This document shows positions 8,616-17,534 of a stretch of 60,337 nucleotides of DNA, piece by piece. This DNA is from an uncultured Monoglobus sp. (GTDB lineage: Bacteria > Bacillota > Clostridia > Monoglobales > Monoglobaceae). The position numbers and the translations under genes are program-made. Numbering within the stretch: position 1 is the first letter of the stretch; each line of letters starts with the position of its first letter. Location: assembly GCA_947630135.1 (NCBI GenBank), contig CANRGH010000014.1:1-60337 (forward strand), given 5' to 3'. Under the pieces are notes generated by a model. It did not search any database, was not told where the DNA came from, and saw nothing but the letters and a program-made list of their open reading frames with translations.

Positions 8616-9426
8616 ATACATACAAACAATGTTTTCATATTCGTTCATAACCCGCGCGCTGATCGTGGGGGTGCTTGTCTCTCTGTGCGCCGCGCTGCTC
8701 GGCGTGAGCCTTGTGCTCAAGAAATACTCTATGATCGGCGACGGGCTGAGCCATGTCGCGTTTGGCGCGATAGCGATAGCGACCGCGCTCGGCTTCGCGC
8801 CCATGAAGTTCACCGTGCCTGTCGTGGCGGTCGCCGCAGTGCTGCTCCTCAGAGTGAGCGAAAGCAGCAAGATCAAGGGCGACAGCGCAATCGCCATGAT
8901 CTCGACGGGCGCGCTCGCGGTCGGTATTCTCGCCGCCTCGATGACAACGGGAATGAACACCGACATAAACAGCTACCTCTTCGGCAGTATTCTCGCGATG
9001 ACGGAGGAGGATGTCGCTCTCAGCGTCACCCTCTCACTTATCGTTATCGCGCTGTTTATCGTTTTTTATAACAAAATTTTCGCGGTAACGTTTGACGAAA
9101 CCTTCGCGGCGGCCACGGGAACCAAGGTTCGGCTTTACAACACGCTTATCGCCGTGCTGACGTCCGTGACCGTGGTCCTCGGCATGAGAATGATGGGCGC
9201 GCTGCTTATCTCGAGCCTGATAATTTTTCCGTCGCTGTCCGCCATGCGCGTGTGCAAGCGGTTCAGGTCGGTGATAATCACGGCCGCGGCGATCTCGGTG
9301 TTCTGCTTCACGACGGGCATTATCGTCTCGTATATCGCCTCGACCCCCACGGGAGCGACCGTGGCGGTCATCAATATATGCGCGTTTCTCGCGTTCGCGC
9401 TTGTCGGAAGATTTATAAGATCGTAG
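8608..9426 (+). CDS. Metal ABC transporter permease (ZnuB/TroC family)
   Basis: A 272-residue integral membrane protein with about 8 hydrophobic helices, typical of the ABC-3 family. GDGLSHVAFG after the second helix and DINSYLFGSIL are characteristic; LRMMGALLISSLIIFPSL is the family's coupling-region sequence. It forms the membrane channel for divalent metal import with the upstream ATPase, which it overlaps by 8 bases. It ends 3 bases from the oppositely oriented small membrane protein gene. Confidence 0.92.
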   Translation: MIEYIQTMFSYSFITRALIVGVLVSLCAALLGVSLVLKKYSMIGDGLSHVAFGAIAIATALGFAPMKFTVPVVAVAAVLLLRVSESSKIKGDSAIAMISTGALAVGILAASMTTGMNTDINSYLFGSILAMTEEDVALSVTLSLIVIALFIVFYNKIFAVTFDETFAAATGTKVRLYNTLIAVLTSVTVVLGMRMMGALLISSLIIFPSLSAMRVCKRFRSVIITAAAISVFCFTTGIIVSYIASTPTGATVAVINICAFLAFALVGRFIRS

Positions 9427-9429
9427 GGC

Positions 9430-9783
9430 TTATAAAATCCCAAGCTCGGCCTTGACATGCCGCGAGTATTCCTCCGCGCTGTAAACCGTGAGCGCGCTTA
9501 TGTCGCCCTCAAGAAGGCGCAGGATCTCGCGCGTCTCGCCACCGCTTTGGCAGACGACCGCGAGGCTGTCGGCGCGCAGCCCGCAGAGGCCGGAATTCAG
9601 CCGCGCGGCGTATTCGCGCACAACACCCTCGGCGGTCTCACTGTCGGTTATGAAAAGCGCGACCTCTGCGCGGGCCCCTGTTCCCCGCCTCGCGCCTATT
9701 GACTGAACGACCGCGTAAAGCGTCGTCATCAGGCCGATCACCGCGAAAACCGCCGCGAAAACAAGAAGTATCTGATTAAACAT
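9430..9783 (-). CDS. Small single-span membrane protein of unknown function
   Basis: 117 residues if started at the second ATG (9783), which lies 9 bases after AAGGAG. The earlier ATG at 9792 directly abuts that SD and is unlikely. One N-terminal membrane helix (about residues 4-25, ILLVFAAVFAVIGLMTTLYA) is followed by a soluble alpha/beta domain. The soluble part contains LFITDSETAEGVVREYAA and DSLAVVCQSGGETREILR. It converges with the metal transporter operon. The family was not recognised. Confidence 0.7.
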   Translation of the reverse strand: MFNQILLVFAAVFAVIGLMTTLYAVVQSIGARRGTGARAEVALFITDSETAEGVVREYAARLNSGLCGLRADSLAVVCQSGGETREILRLLEGDISALTVYSAEEYSRHVKAELGIL

Positions 9784-10186
9784 GTAACTCATCTCCTTGC
9801 TAATATAATATGACGCACGGGGAAAAAGGTTAACGTAGGGACTAGGGAATAGGGACTAGGGACGAAAATCGTTTGTGTTTTTGCAGCGAAATTTTGCCAA
9901 ATTCGTAGGGGACATGCGCCCTCGACGTCCCGCGGCGGCATGTGGGCATGCCGCCCTACAACATGAAACTAAACGGGCGGATAATATCCGCCCCTACAAT
10001 ATTGGTGGCAAATGATGCCGTCACGCATGTAGGGGCGGCAACCTGCCGCCCGTGGCTCCCCCGAGGGGGAGAACCTAGTACCTAGTATCTATTCCCTAGT
10101 CCCTACGTTGGCGGAGAGGGAGGCCTAATCACTATTCACTAATAACTAATCACTACGTTCGCTAATCAATATGTTGGGAGTACAAT
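9784..10186. repeat. Repeat mosaic before the HAD gene
   Basis: Contains TAGGGACTAGGGAATAGGGA-type short repeats (about 9835-9863) and GTAG-foot hairpins around 9905-9960. A 77-bp A-linker-B unit (palindromes 9975-9993 and 10033-10051) and a CTAATCACTATTCACTAAT-type stretch follow, up to the next SD. No gene was seen. Confidence 0.85.
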
Positions 10187-10984
10187 ATGAAAAATTATAA
10201 AGGCGCAGTATTTTTTGACTTTGACGGCACGCTCGTTGACGAGAAGGCCGATCTGTTCAAGCCGACCGAGGCGACCAAGCGCTCGATCGAGCTGCTCAAG
10301 CAAAACGGCTACATGACCTGTCTCGCGACAGGAAGGGCGCGGTGCTATGTGCCGAAGCTCGACTTTGACTTTGACTGCTATGTTACCTCGAACGGGGCCT
10401 GCGCGGTGGTCGACGGCGAGTTCGTGATCGACGACAAGATAGCGACCGCCGACCTGCTTGAGCTCAAGGACTACTTCGAGGCCAACGGTTACGGCTTCGT
10501 GACCGAGAACGACGAGAAGTGCTATTTCGGCCCGCGGCACAACGAGGGCTTTATCCGCATGATGAACAACTTTAACCTCGACATGAGCTGCTTTTTCGAG
10601 TTCCCGTCCGACCCGCGGACAGTCTCGGCCAACAAGCTTATGTTCACCTATGAGGGCGAGGAGAATTACAAAAAGCTGCTTGAGCGCTTCGGCGATAAGT
10701 ACAACATAACCCGCCACCGCTCGAACCCGTCGGGCGATCTGGTGAAGAAATACATAACCAAGGCCTTCGGCATCAAGGCCGTCATTGAGGCTTACGACCT
10801 CGACCTTTGCGACACCTACGCCTTCGGCGACGGCGAGAACGATTTTGACATGCTCTCGGCCGTCGGCAATCCTGTTATCATGGAGCGCCACGCGAAGCGT
10901 CTCGAGTCGCTCGGCGCATATGTGACCGCCTCGGTAGTTAACGAGGGCGTGACGCAGGGGCTTGAGCATTTCGGGCTGATTTAG
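10187..10984 (+). CDS. HAD-superfamily hydrolase, Cof type
   Basis: A 265-residue phosphatase. Motif I FFDFDGTLVDE gives D11 (nucleophile) and D13. A large C2 cap lies in the middle, and motif IV FGDGENDFDML is near residue 222. This layout is that of the Cof/YwpJ group, which dephosphorylates sugar phosphates, flavin or cofactor intermediates; the substrate is not predictable. SD GGGAG. It stands alone between a repeat mosaic and the TspO-like gene. Confidence 0.9.
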   Translation: MKNYKGAVFFDFDGTLVDEKADLFKPTEATKRSIELLKQNGYMTCLATGRARCYVPKLDFDFDCYVTSNGACAVVDGEFVIDDKIATADLLELKDYFEANGYGFVTENDEKCYFGPRHNEGFIRMMNNFNLDMSCFFEFPSDPRTVSANKLMFTYEGEENYKKLLERFGDKYNITRHRSNPSGDLVKKYITKAFGIKAVIEAYDLDLCDTYAFGDGENDFDMLSAVGNPVIMERHAKRLESLGAYVTASVVNEGVTQGLEHFGLI

Positions 10985-11041
10985 TATAAATCGCGGAATT
11001 AAACATACAATAATATTATCAAAATTTTTGAGGTGATTTGT

Positions 11042-11518
11042 ATGTTTAAAACGTTTAACCTACGGAAGTTTCTGGTCTGCCTCGCGGTACCGTTCGGGGT
11101 CGCGTTCGTCTCATGGCTGCTGACCAAAAACCAGATGGACATCTATTCCGAGATCAACAATCCGCCGCTGTCACCGCCGTCCGTCGTGTTCCCGATCGTG
11201 TGGAGCATTCTGTATTTCCTTATGGGAGTCTCGCTCTATCTCGTTTGGGCGTCCGACGCGCCGCAGCAGATGAAGTCGCTCGGCTATCTTATTTTCGGGA
11301 TACAGCTCTTTTTCAACTTCGCGTGGACGATAATATTTTTTGACTTCCGCGCCTTTACCTTTTCGGTGGTGTGGCTGATCGCGCTGATCGTGCTGATCGC
11401 GGCGAACATTCTTGTTTTTTTCAAATCATCGAAGGTCGCGGCGTATCTGCTTATCCCGTACCTCGCGTGGACGATATTCGCCCTGTACCTCACCGCGGGC
11501 GTCGCTATCTTGAATTAA
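11042..11518 (+). CDS. TspO/MBR-family membrane protein
   Basis: A 158-residue protein with five predicted membrane helices. NNPPLSPPSVVFPIVWSILY is the family hallmark proline-rich stretch before helix 2, followed by LMGVSLYLVW. TspO proteins bind porphyrins and act in tetrapyrrole-related stress sensing. The frame extends upstream to a GTG at 11033, but ATG at 11042 with GAGGTG seven bases before it is the likely start. Monocistronic by spacing. The presence of HemZ elsewhere in the window is compatible with tetrapyrrole handling, but that link is only inferred. Confidence 0.9.
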   Translation: MFKTFNLRKFLVCLAVPFGVAFVSWLLTKNQMDIYSEINNPPLSPPSVVFPIVWSILYFLMGVSLYLVWASDAPQQMKSLGYLIFGIQLFFNFAWTIIFFDFRAFTFSVVWLIALIVLIAANILVFFKSSKVAAYLLIPYLAWTIFALYLTAGVAILN

Positions 11519-11550
11519 ATAAAATTTATATATAAACAAAGGAGAAAACT

Positions 11551-11820
11551 ATGAACGCAGTACTTTCCGTTATGGGAATTGACAAAAAAGGAATAATCGC
11601 AAAGGTGAGCGGCTTTCTTTTCGAGCACGACATCAACATCCTCGACATCAACCAGACCATTGTAAAGAACATCTTCACAATGGTCATGATGGTTGATCTC
11701 GGCGGCTCCGACCTTGAGTTCAGCGTCCTCGCGGACAAGCTCAACAAAATGGGCGACGAGCTCGGCGTTGAGATAAGGATCCAGCACGAGGACATATTCA
11801 AGTCGATGCACAGAATATGA
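11551..11820 (+). CDS. ACT-domain protein (UPF0237 family)
   Basis: An 89-residue protein that is a single ACT domain: NAVLSVMGIDKKGIIAKVSG is the ligand-binding loop, followed by INILDINQTI. UPF0237 proteins are usually encoded directly before the PFL-family (UPF0210) protein, as here (46 bases apart), suggesting a conserved functional pair. ACT domains bind amino acids, so a sensor role is plausible; the ligand is unknown. SD AAAGGAG. Confidence 0.92.
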   Translation: MNAVLSVMGIDKKGIIAKVSGFLFEHDINILDINQTIVKNIFTMVMMVDLGGSDLEFSVLADKLNKMGDELGVEIRIQHEDIFKSMHRI

Positions 11821-11866
11821 GCCGCGGCGATGACCGAAAGCAGAAGAAGATCGAAAGGAAATTGCT

Positions 11867-13231
11867 ATGATCAATGTAAACACAAAAGAAATAACCGAAA
11901 CGATAAAAATGATCCGCGACCAACACCTTGACATAAGGACGATAACCATGGGCATATCCCTGCTCGACTGCGCGGACGAGGACCCCGAAAGAGCATGCCA
12001 AAAGATCTATGACAAGATCACGAAAACAGCGGAGAAGCTGGTCCCCACGGGCGAGGCCATAGGCCGCAGATACGGGATCCCGATAATCAACAAGCGCGTG
12101 TCGGTGACGCCGATCTCGCTTGTGGCCGCGGCGAGCAGAACAGACGACTACATACCGTTCGCCAAGACCCTCGACAGGGCGGCAAAAACACTCGGGATCG
12201 ACTTTATAGGCGGCTATTCGGCCCTTGTGTATAAGGGATATACCGAGTCGGACAGAAAGCTGATCGCCTCGATCCCCGAGGCGCTGTCGGGCACCGACTT
12301 CGTGTGCTCTTCGGTGGGCGTCGCCACGACCAAGGCGGGCATAAACATGGACGCGGTCAAGGAAATGGGCGAGATCATCAAAAAAATGTCCGAGATGTCA
12401 AAGGACAGCGACTCGCTCGGCTGCGCCAAGTTCGTCGTATTCGCCAATCCGGTCGAGGACAACCCGTTTATGGCGGGAGCGTTCCACGGAGTAGGCGAGG
12501 GAAGCTCGGTGATCAACGTGGGCGTCAGCGGCCCGGGCGTAGTCAAGCGCGCGCTTGAGAACGTGCGCGGCGAGGACTTCGGCGCTGTTGCCGAGACGAT
12601 CAAAAACACCGCGTTTAAGATAACAAGAATGGGCCAGCTCGTCGCTCGCGAGGCCTCAAAAATGCTCGACGTACCCTATGGAATAGTCGATCTGTCACTC
12701 GCCCCGACCCCCGCGGTCGGCGACAGCGTGGCGCATATCCTCGAGGAAATGGGGCTTGAGCGCTGCGGCTGCCACGGCACCACGGCGGCGCTCGCGCTGC
12801 TCAACGACGCGGTCAAAAAGGGCGGCGTCATGGCGTCAAGCTACGTCGGCGGACTCAGCGGCGCGTTCATTCCGGTCAGCGAGGATGCGGGCATGATCCA
12901 CGCCGCCGCGAGCGGAGCGCTGACGCTGGACAAGCTTGAGGCGATGACCTGCGTCTGCTCTGTCGGCCTCGACATGATCGCTATCCCGGGCGACACGCCC
13001 GCCTCGACGATCTCCGCGATCATAGCTGACGAGATGGCGATAGGCGTTATAAACCAGAAAACCACCGCGGTCAGGATAATCCCCGCCGCGGGCAAAAAGG
13101 TCGGCGACAAGCTCGAGTTCGGCGGCCTGCTCGGCGAGGCCCCGGTAATGCCGGTGCACCACCACAGCGCCGAGAATTTCATAAACCGCGGCGGCCGAAT
13201 CCCCGCCCCCATCCACAGCCTGAGGAATTAA
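11867..13231 (+). CDS. PFL-family protein (UPF0210/DUF711)
   Basis: A 454-residue cytoplasmic protein typical in length for UPF0210. Features are an N-terminal [25 protein letters not shown], a glycine-rich [12 protein letters not shown] segment, the [20 protein letters not shown] stretch, and a C-terminal [13 protein letters not shown]. The family has a structure related to glycyl-radical enzyme folds but no proven reaction. It is paired with the ACT gene upstream and is almost surely co-transcribed. SD AAAGGAAA. Confidence 0.92.
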   Translation: MINVNTKEITETIKMIRDQHLDIRTITMGISLLDCADEDPERACQKIYDKITKTAEKLVPTGEAIGRRYGIPIINKRVSVTPISLVAAASRTDDYIPFAKTLDRAAKTLGIDFIGGYSALVYKGYTESDRKLIASIPEALSGTDFVCSSVGVATTKAGINMDAVKEMGEIIKKMSEMSKDSDSLGCAKFVVFANPVEDNPFMAGAFHGVGEGSSVINVGVSGPGVVKRALENVRGEDFGAVAETIKNTAFKITRMGQLVAREASKMLDVPYGIVDLSLAPTPAVGDSVAHILEEMGLERCGCHGTTAALALLNDAVKKGGVMASSYVGGLSGAFIPVSEDAGMIHAAASGALTLDKLEAMTCVCSVGLDMIAIPGDTPASTISAIIADEMAIGVINQKTTAVRIIPAAGKKVGDKLEFGGLLGEAPVMPVHHHSAENFINRGGRIPAPIHSLRN

Positions 13232-13783
13232 CAACATAGGGACTAGCGAATAGGGCCTAGGTACTAGGCCCGTCCCGTACCTACGGGACGGGATAAACGG
13301 GCGGATAATATCCGCCCCTACAATATTGGTCGCATATGATGCCGTCACGCTTGTAGGGGCGGCAATCTGCCGCCCGAGGCTTCCTCTAGAGGGGATAATC
13401 AGCAAGCTTTGTTTACGGCTCCCTCTGGGAGGGAGCTGGCCGCGGCTTGTCCGCGGACTGAGGGAGATCGGCGCGCTTAACTCCTTCCACCGCTCCGCGT
13501 CATTTCCGCAAATGTTAATGATTTGCGGCCTCGTTTATCCGAGAAAACGGGATACCATGGTGCAACGAACCCGCTAACGCGGCTCCGGCCCCAATCCCCC
13601 TCCCTCAAAGAGGGAGGCGTTTATGACTTCGTCGCCGTCGTCGTTTTGATTACTTTGGACCCTCCCCTATAACAGGCGAGACAACCGACTGCTATCACGC
13701 CTATTCCCCAGTACCTACATTGTCCCTATTTGTCACTTTTTACGCGCTATAATTAACACATAAAATATAAAGGAGTGTTAATT
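13232..13783. repeat. Large repeat mosaic (552 bp)
   Basis: In order: TAGGGACTAGCGAATAGGG short repeats, and a perfect 11-bp hairpin (13269-13292, CCCGTCCCGTA/TACGGGACGGG). A 77-bp A-linker-B unit follows (13299-13375). An inverted copy of the CTCCCTC composite (about 13415-13490) and an inverted copy of the GC-rich block that makes up the 111-bp tandem repeats (about 13505-13592) come next. A GAGGGAG end near 13600 closes the mosaic. No gene was seen. The last 40 bases carry a TATAAT at 13748-13753 and the SD of the next gene. Confidence 0.85.
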
Positions 13784-14449
13784 ATGGCGCGTATTTTTAA
13801 AACCGGCGCGGAATATTTCCCTCTTGACGCGCACACCGACGATCGTATAAGGCTGATTGAGGCGGAGCACGGTCTGGTCGCGTTTGCTGTCATTGTGAGG
13901 CTGTGGCAGAAGATCTACGGCGGCCGCGGGTATTACTGCGAGTTTGACAGCGACGCGAAGCTGATGTTTTCTCACGAGCAGGCGCTCGATATAGCGAAGG
14001 TCGACGAGATAGTAAGCTCCGCGGTCAGGCGCGGCGTTTTCGACGGCGGGCTTTATGATAAATTCAAGATCCTGACCTCGCCCGAAATTCAGCTTCAGTA
14101 CCTTCAGATCATGAGCCGCCGCGAGCGGGTCGATCTTGACGAGCGGTTCCTGCTGATCGAGATACCCGAAAAGATCCATAATGTATACATTAACGGCTTA
14201 AATGTTAACAAAAAGCCTCAAAATGCTGACAGCGGTACACAAAGAAAAGAAAAGGAAAGCAAAGAAAATCAAAATATAATAAATAAAAGCAAATCAAACA
14301 ACGCGCCTTTCGAGCGCGGTCGCGCGCAGCGCCGTAACGGTGTGAGCAATAAAAATTATTCACCGAAGGGATTTAAAAATTACACGGACACCGAAGAGGT
14401 CGATTATAACGCGCTTGAGAAGAAGATACTCAATATGATGTTTGAATGA
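13784..14449 (+). CDS. DUF4373 (Lin1244/Lin1753-like) replication-type protein
   Basis: A 221-residue protein with an N-terminal domain (about 1-110) starting MARIFKTGAEYFPLDAH and containing IEAEHGLVAFAVIVRLW-QKIYGGRGYYCEF. This matches the DUF4373/DnaD-like N-terminal fold found in phage replication proteins and in chromosomal copies in Firmicutes. The C-terminal part is a basic, low-complexity linker (KEKESKENQ, KSKSNN) ending in a short helix. The frame reaches a GTG at 13775, but ATG 13784 with AAGGAG is preferred. No other phage genes are nearby, so it may be a domesticated or orphan copy. Confidence 0.8.
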   Translation: MARIFKTGAEYFPLDAHTDDRIRLIEAEHGLVAFAVIVRLWQKIYGGRGYYCEFDSDAKLMFSHEQALDIAKVDEIVSSAVRRGVFDGGLYDKFKILTSPEIQLQYLQIMSRRERVDLDERFLLIEIPEKIHNVYINGLNVNKKPQNADSGTQRKEKESKENQNIINKSKSNNAPFERGRAQRRNGVSNKNYSPKGFKNYTDTEEVDYNALEKKILNMMFE

Positions 14450-14508
14450 TTTTGTTATTTTTAATAAAAATTTTTTAAAAATTTCCCAAATTTTAAAGTA
14501 AAAATTTG

Positions 14509-14537
14509 TAGACAAATGCCGCGTGAAGTAGTATGAT
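14509..14537 (+). promoter_or_regulatory. Likely promoter of the antiporter gene
   Basis: TAGACA and TATGAT are separated by 17 bases in an A/T-rich gap, 49 bases before the ATG. A short GGCTT/AAGCC hairpin follows. Confidence 0.5.
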
Positions 14538-14586
14538 ATATTTGGCTTGAGAAAAGCCTATATTGCTTACTAAGGGAGACTTATAT

Positions 14587-15927
14587 ATGGAATATGATTT
14601 TTTGCTTGACTTGGCTCTGATTTTGCTCAGCACCAAGCTTTTGGGTCTGCTCACGCGGAAGGTGCAGATGCCCCAGGTCGTCGGAGCGCTGCTCGCCGGC
14701 CTTATTTTGGGCCCCGCGGGCCTCGGCTGGCTGCAGGCCAATGATTTTATATCGACCGTGTCGGAGCTCGGCGTTATCGTGCTGATGTTCAGCGCGGGCC
14801 TTGAGACCGACATACAGGAGCTTAAAAAGTGCGGCGTGGCCTCGACGATCATCGCCGTCCTCGGCGTTATCGTGCCGCTTCTGGGCGGCTGGGCCGTGGC
14901 GCGGCTGTTCAACAAGGGCCCCGACGCGATGCTTCAGAACATATTCATCGGCGTTATTCTGACCGCCACGTCGGTCAGCATCACGGTCGAGACGCTCAAG
15001 GAAATGGGCAAGCTCTCGACCCACTCGGGCAACGCGATACTCGGCGCGGCGCTTATCGACGACGTGCTGGGAATTATCGCCCTGACCGTCATCACGAGCT
15101 TTGCCGACCCGTCGGTCAGCCTGCCGGTCGTTATGCTCAAGATCGTTCTGTTTTTCCTGTTCTGCGGCCTGGTGGCGTATGTGTTCCTCAAGTTCGTCCG
15201 CCCGTGGATGAACAGCTACCGCAAGGAGCTGCAGCGCTTCAGCGTACTCGCGTTCGCGTTCTGCCTGCTGATGTCGTTTATGGCCGAGCACGTTTTCGGC
15301 GTTTCCGACATAACCGGCGCGTTCGTGGCCGGCCTCATACTTTCCGGCACGCGCAGGACCCCGTTCATGATCACGCGGTTTGAGACGGTTTCGTTTATGC
15401 TGCTCTCGCCCGTGTTCTTCGCGAGCGTCGGTCTCAAGGTCACGATCGACTCAATGGGCCCGTCCGTGCTGCTGTTCACGTTGCTTCTGCTCATCGTGGC
15501 CGTCGTTTCAAAGATAATCGGCTGCGGCGCGGGCGCGAAGCTGACGGGCTACACCAACCTCCAGGCCGCGAAGATCGGTATAGGAATGGTGTCGCGCGGC
15601 GAAGTCGCGCTTATCGTTGCCAGCAAGGGCGCGGCTCTGGGGCTCATGGTTCCCGAGTTCTTCGCGCCGATAGTTATCGTCGTTGTCGTCACCACGATCA
15701 TCACGCCGATAATGCTGAAGCTTATCTACAAGTATCAGGCTGTTCACGAGGAGGCGGTCCACACGTCTCTGCTCGCGAGAATGACCGAGAAGCATGCGAT
15801 CGAGGACTCGGCGCTGCGCACGGCCTTCGAGCATGCCGACAGCCGTCTTGAGCGCGAAAAGCAGGAGCGCCTGAAAGAGTACAACAAAAAGTACGGACTC
15901 AATATCAGCATGGACGAGTTCTACTAA
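14587..15927 (+). CDS. CPA2-family cation/proton antiporter
   Basis: A 446-residue membrane protein with about 12 helices. PQVVGALLAGLILGPAGLGW, SAGLETDIQELKK, ALIDDVLGIIAL (the acidic exchange-site helix) and GVSDITGAFVAGLILS are all typical of the KefB/NapA-like CPA2 exchangers. They exchange Na+ or K+ for protons and affect pH and osmotic balance. There is no TrkA-N (RCK) domain; only a short charged tail (about 45 residues) follows the last helix. An upstream in-frame start at 14563 has no SD; ATG 14587 follows AAGGGAG. The ion specificity cannot be told. Confidence 0.9.
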   Translation: MEYDFLLDLALILLSTKLLGLLTRKVQMPQVVGALLAGLILGPAGLGWLQANDFISTVSELGVIVLMFSAGLETDIQELKKCGVASTIIAVLGVIVPLLGGWAVARLFNKGPDAMLQNIFIGVILTATSVSITVETLKEMGKLSTHSGNAILGAALIDDVLGIIALTVITSFADPSVSLPVVMLKIVLFFLFCGLVAYVFLKFVRPWMNSYRKELQRFSVLAFAFCLLMSFMAEHVFGVSDITGAFVAGLILSGTRRTPFMITRFETVSFMLLSPVFFASVGLKVTIDSMGPSVLLFTLLLLIVAVVSKIIGCGAGAKLTGYTNLQAAKIGIGMVSRGEVALIVASKGAALGLMVPEFFAPIVIVVVVTTIITPIMLKLIYKYQAVHEEAVHTSLLARMTEKHAIEDSALRTAFEHADSRLEREKQERLKEYNKKYGLNISMDEFY

Positions 15928-16074
15928 CGTAGGGATTAGTAATTAGCGAATAGCGAATAGATAACGGGCGGCAATCTGCCGCCCGTTTGGCTCGCCCTTT
16001 GGGGAGAGCTGTCAGCGAAGCTGACTGAGAGGGGAACCCTAATCACTATTTACTAATCGCTAATCACTACGTTG
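15928..16074. repeat. Short repeat mosaic between convergent genes
   Basis: Palindrome B GGGCGGCAATCTGCCGCCC at 15966-15984, then a fragment of the CTCCCTC-type composite in its GCTGTCAGCGAAGCTGAC form (about 16008-16025), then AATCACTATTTACTAATCG-type filler. It lies between the convergent antiporter and SPFH genes. Confidence 0.85.
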
Positions 16075-17064
16075 TTAAACCGTTTCGGTGCCGCATTCGG
16101 AGCAATATTTGCCGGTCACCATTTTGCGGCATTTGGGGCAGAATCTGTCGCCCGCGGGGGCCGCCTGCTGAGCCGCCGCGTTCTGCCGGTTCATCCGGTT
16201 CATTTGCTGCGTCATCTGCTGGGCCATAGCGAGGCCCATTCCCATCTGAGCGCCCGCCGCCGCGACGTTGCCGCCCGCGTTCGGGTTGTTCATGCTGTTC
16301 GCCATCTGAACGGCCGCGTAATTTGAGATATTGTTGCCGACGAACGAGGTCGCCGCGACCTGTTCGGCCACCTTCATAACGTCCTCGGGATAGTTCACGT
16401 CGGCGATCGTGAGATCGACCGTGTCCATGCCGAACGTGCGCGTAATTCCGTTGAGCTGTGAGCAGATCTCATTTCCGATCTCAAGGCTGTTCGCCTGGAT
16501 GTTGATCAGCGCGTTTGTCGTGATGTTGCTTTGGCCTTTGAGGATCGACTCCGCGATCACCGCGTTGAGCTTGCCCATGATACGCTCCGAGATGTCGTCG
16601 ATCGTGAACTCGTCCTTAACGCCCGCGATCGACGCGATAAAGCCCTTGACTGCCTCGGCGTCGTCCGAGAACTTGACTACGACATTTCCGTTCATTCCGA
16701 CCGGTATGCCCGAGGGAACCTCTGCCGTGGGGATCATGATCCTCTGGCGGGTGCCCCAGTTGACGAGAACCTGCTTTGTGTTGATGAAGTAAACCTCGGC
16801 CCTCATGCCGGTGTCGCCGAAAAGGTGGAGCCAGCCCTTGAGCGTGCCGAGAAACGGGATAATATCGCTCTCGATATCGAAGTTTCCCTCTTTTTCAAAC
16901 ACGGCGGTCTCCACGCCGTCGGCATAGAAAATTGCCTTCTGTCCGGGCCGCACGATAAGGTGCGAGCCCTTTTTGATTTCTTTAGCGGGCCACTTATAGC
17001 AAAGGACGTCGGATCGCGACTCATTCCATTCAATAGTGTCTCTGCCCTGTCCAAACCAAGCCAT
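16075..17064 (-). CDS. SPFH-domain protein with C-terminal zinc ribbon (YdjI-like)
   Basis: 329 residues. An SPFH/band-7-type domain spans about 20-240 (KKGSHLIVRPGQKAIFYADG at the start). A Met/Gln/Asn-rich stretch (QMGMGLAMAQQMTQQMNRMN) and a terminal CPKC...CSEC zinc ribbon follow. This is the layout of B. subtilis YdjI, once labelled virion core protein, from the PspA-linked ydjFGHI operon. Known family members bind membranes and act in envelope stress. It is read leftward with SD GAGGAA. The next gene to the right (17535-18791, same strand) resembles YdjG, so the pair is a reduced form of that module; PspA is not visible here. Confidence 0.88.
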   Translation of the reverse strand: MAWFGQGRDTIEWNESRSDVLCYKWPAKEIKKGSHLIVRPGQKAIFYADGVETAVFEKEGNFDIESDIIPFLGTLKGWLHLFGDTGMRAEVYFINTKQVLVNWGTRQRIMIPTAEVPSGIPVGMNGNVVVKFSDDAEAVKGFIASIAGVKDEFTIDDISERIMGKLNAVIAESILKGQSNITTNALINIQANSLEIGNEICSQLNGITRTFGMDTVDLTIADVNYPEDVMKVAEQVAATSFVGNNISNYAAVQMANSMNNPNAGGNVAAAGAQMGMGLAMAQQMTQQMNRMNRQNAAAQQAAPAGDRFCPKCRKMVTGKYCSECGTETV

Positions 17065-17100
17065 AATTAATTCCTCACTTTCTATGTTTATTTTAATTTG

Positions 17101-17534
17101 ATTTCGTGTGTGGTTGATTTAGGTCTATTCGCTAATTGCTAATCACTACGTTCGTAGTGCGGCTTGCCCACAAGCCGCCGCGGCCGGATGTGGGCATCCG
17201 GCCCTACGGATATGGTGAGGCAGGCGGGCGGATAATATCCGCCCCTACAATATTGGTGTATCTAATCACTATTCGCTAATCGCTAATCACTACGTTCGTA
17301 GTGCGGCTTGCCCACAAGCCGCCGCGGCCGGATGTGGGCATCCGGCCCTACGGATATGGTGAGGCAGGCGGGCGGATAATATCCGCCCCTACAATGTGGT
17401 GTATCTAATCACTATTCGCTAATCGCTAATCACTACGTTCGTAGTGCGGCATGCGCACAAGCCGCCGCGGCCGGATGTGGTGAGGCACTGCGGGCAGATA
17501 ATATCCGCCCCTACAATATTGGTGTATCTATTCG
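17101..17534. repeat. Three tandem repeats of about 144 bp
   Basis: Units are anchored at GTAGTGCGGC (17154, 17298, 17441), so the period is 144 then 143. Each unit has a GTAG-foot hairpin (GCGGCTTG/CAAGCCGC), then an inverted one (CCGGATG/CATCCGG followed by CCTAC), and palindrome A (17226-17244, 17370-17388, and a degenerate copy at 17492-17510). CTAATCACTATTCGCTAATC filler follows. The third unit lacks an internal part of the second hairpin. No gene was seen. Confidence 0.9.

Noticed and set aside
13784..14449. Prophage remnant
   Set aside because: Only one DUF4373-like gene, flanked by the same repeat mosaics as core genes and with no integrase or structural phage genes nearby.
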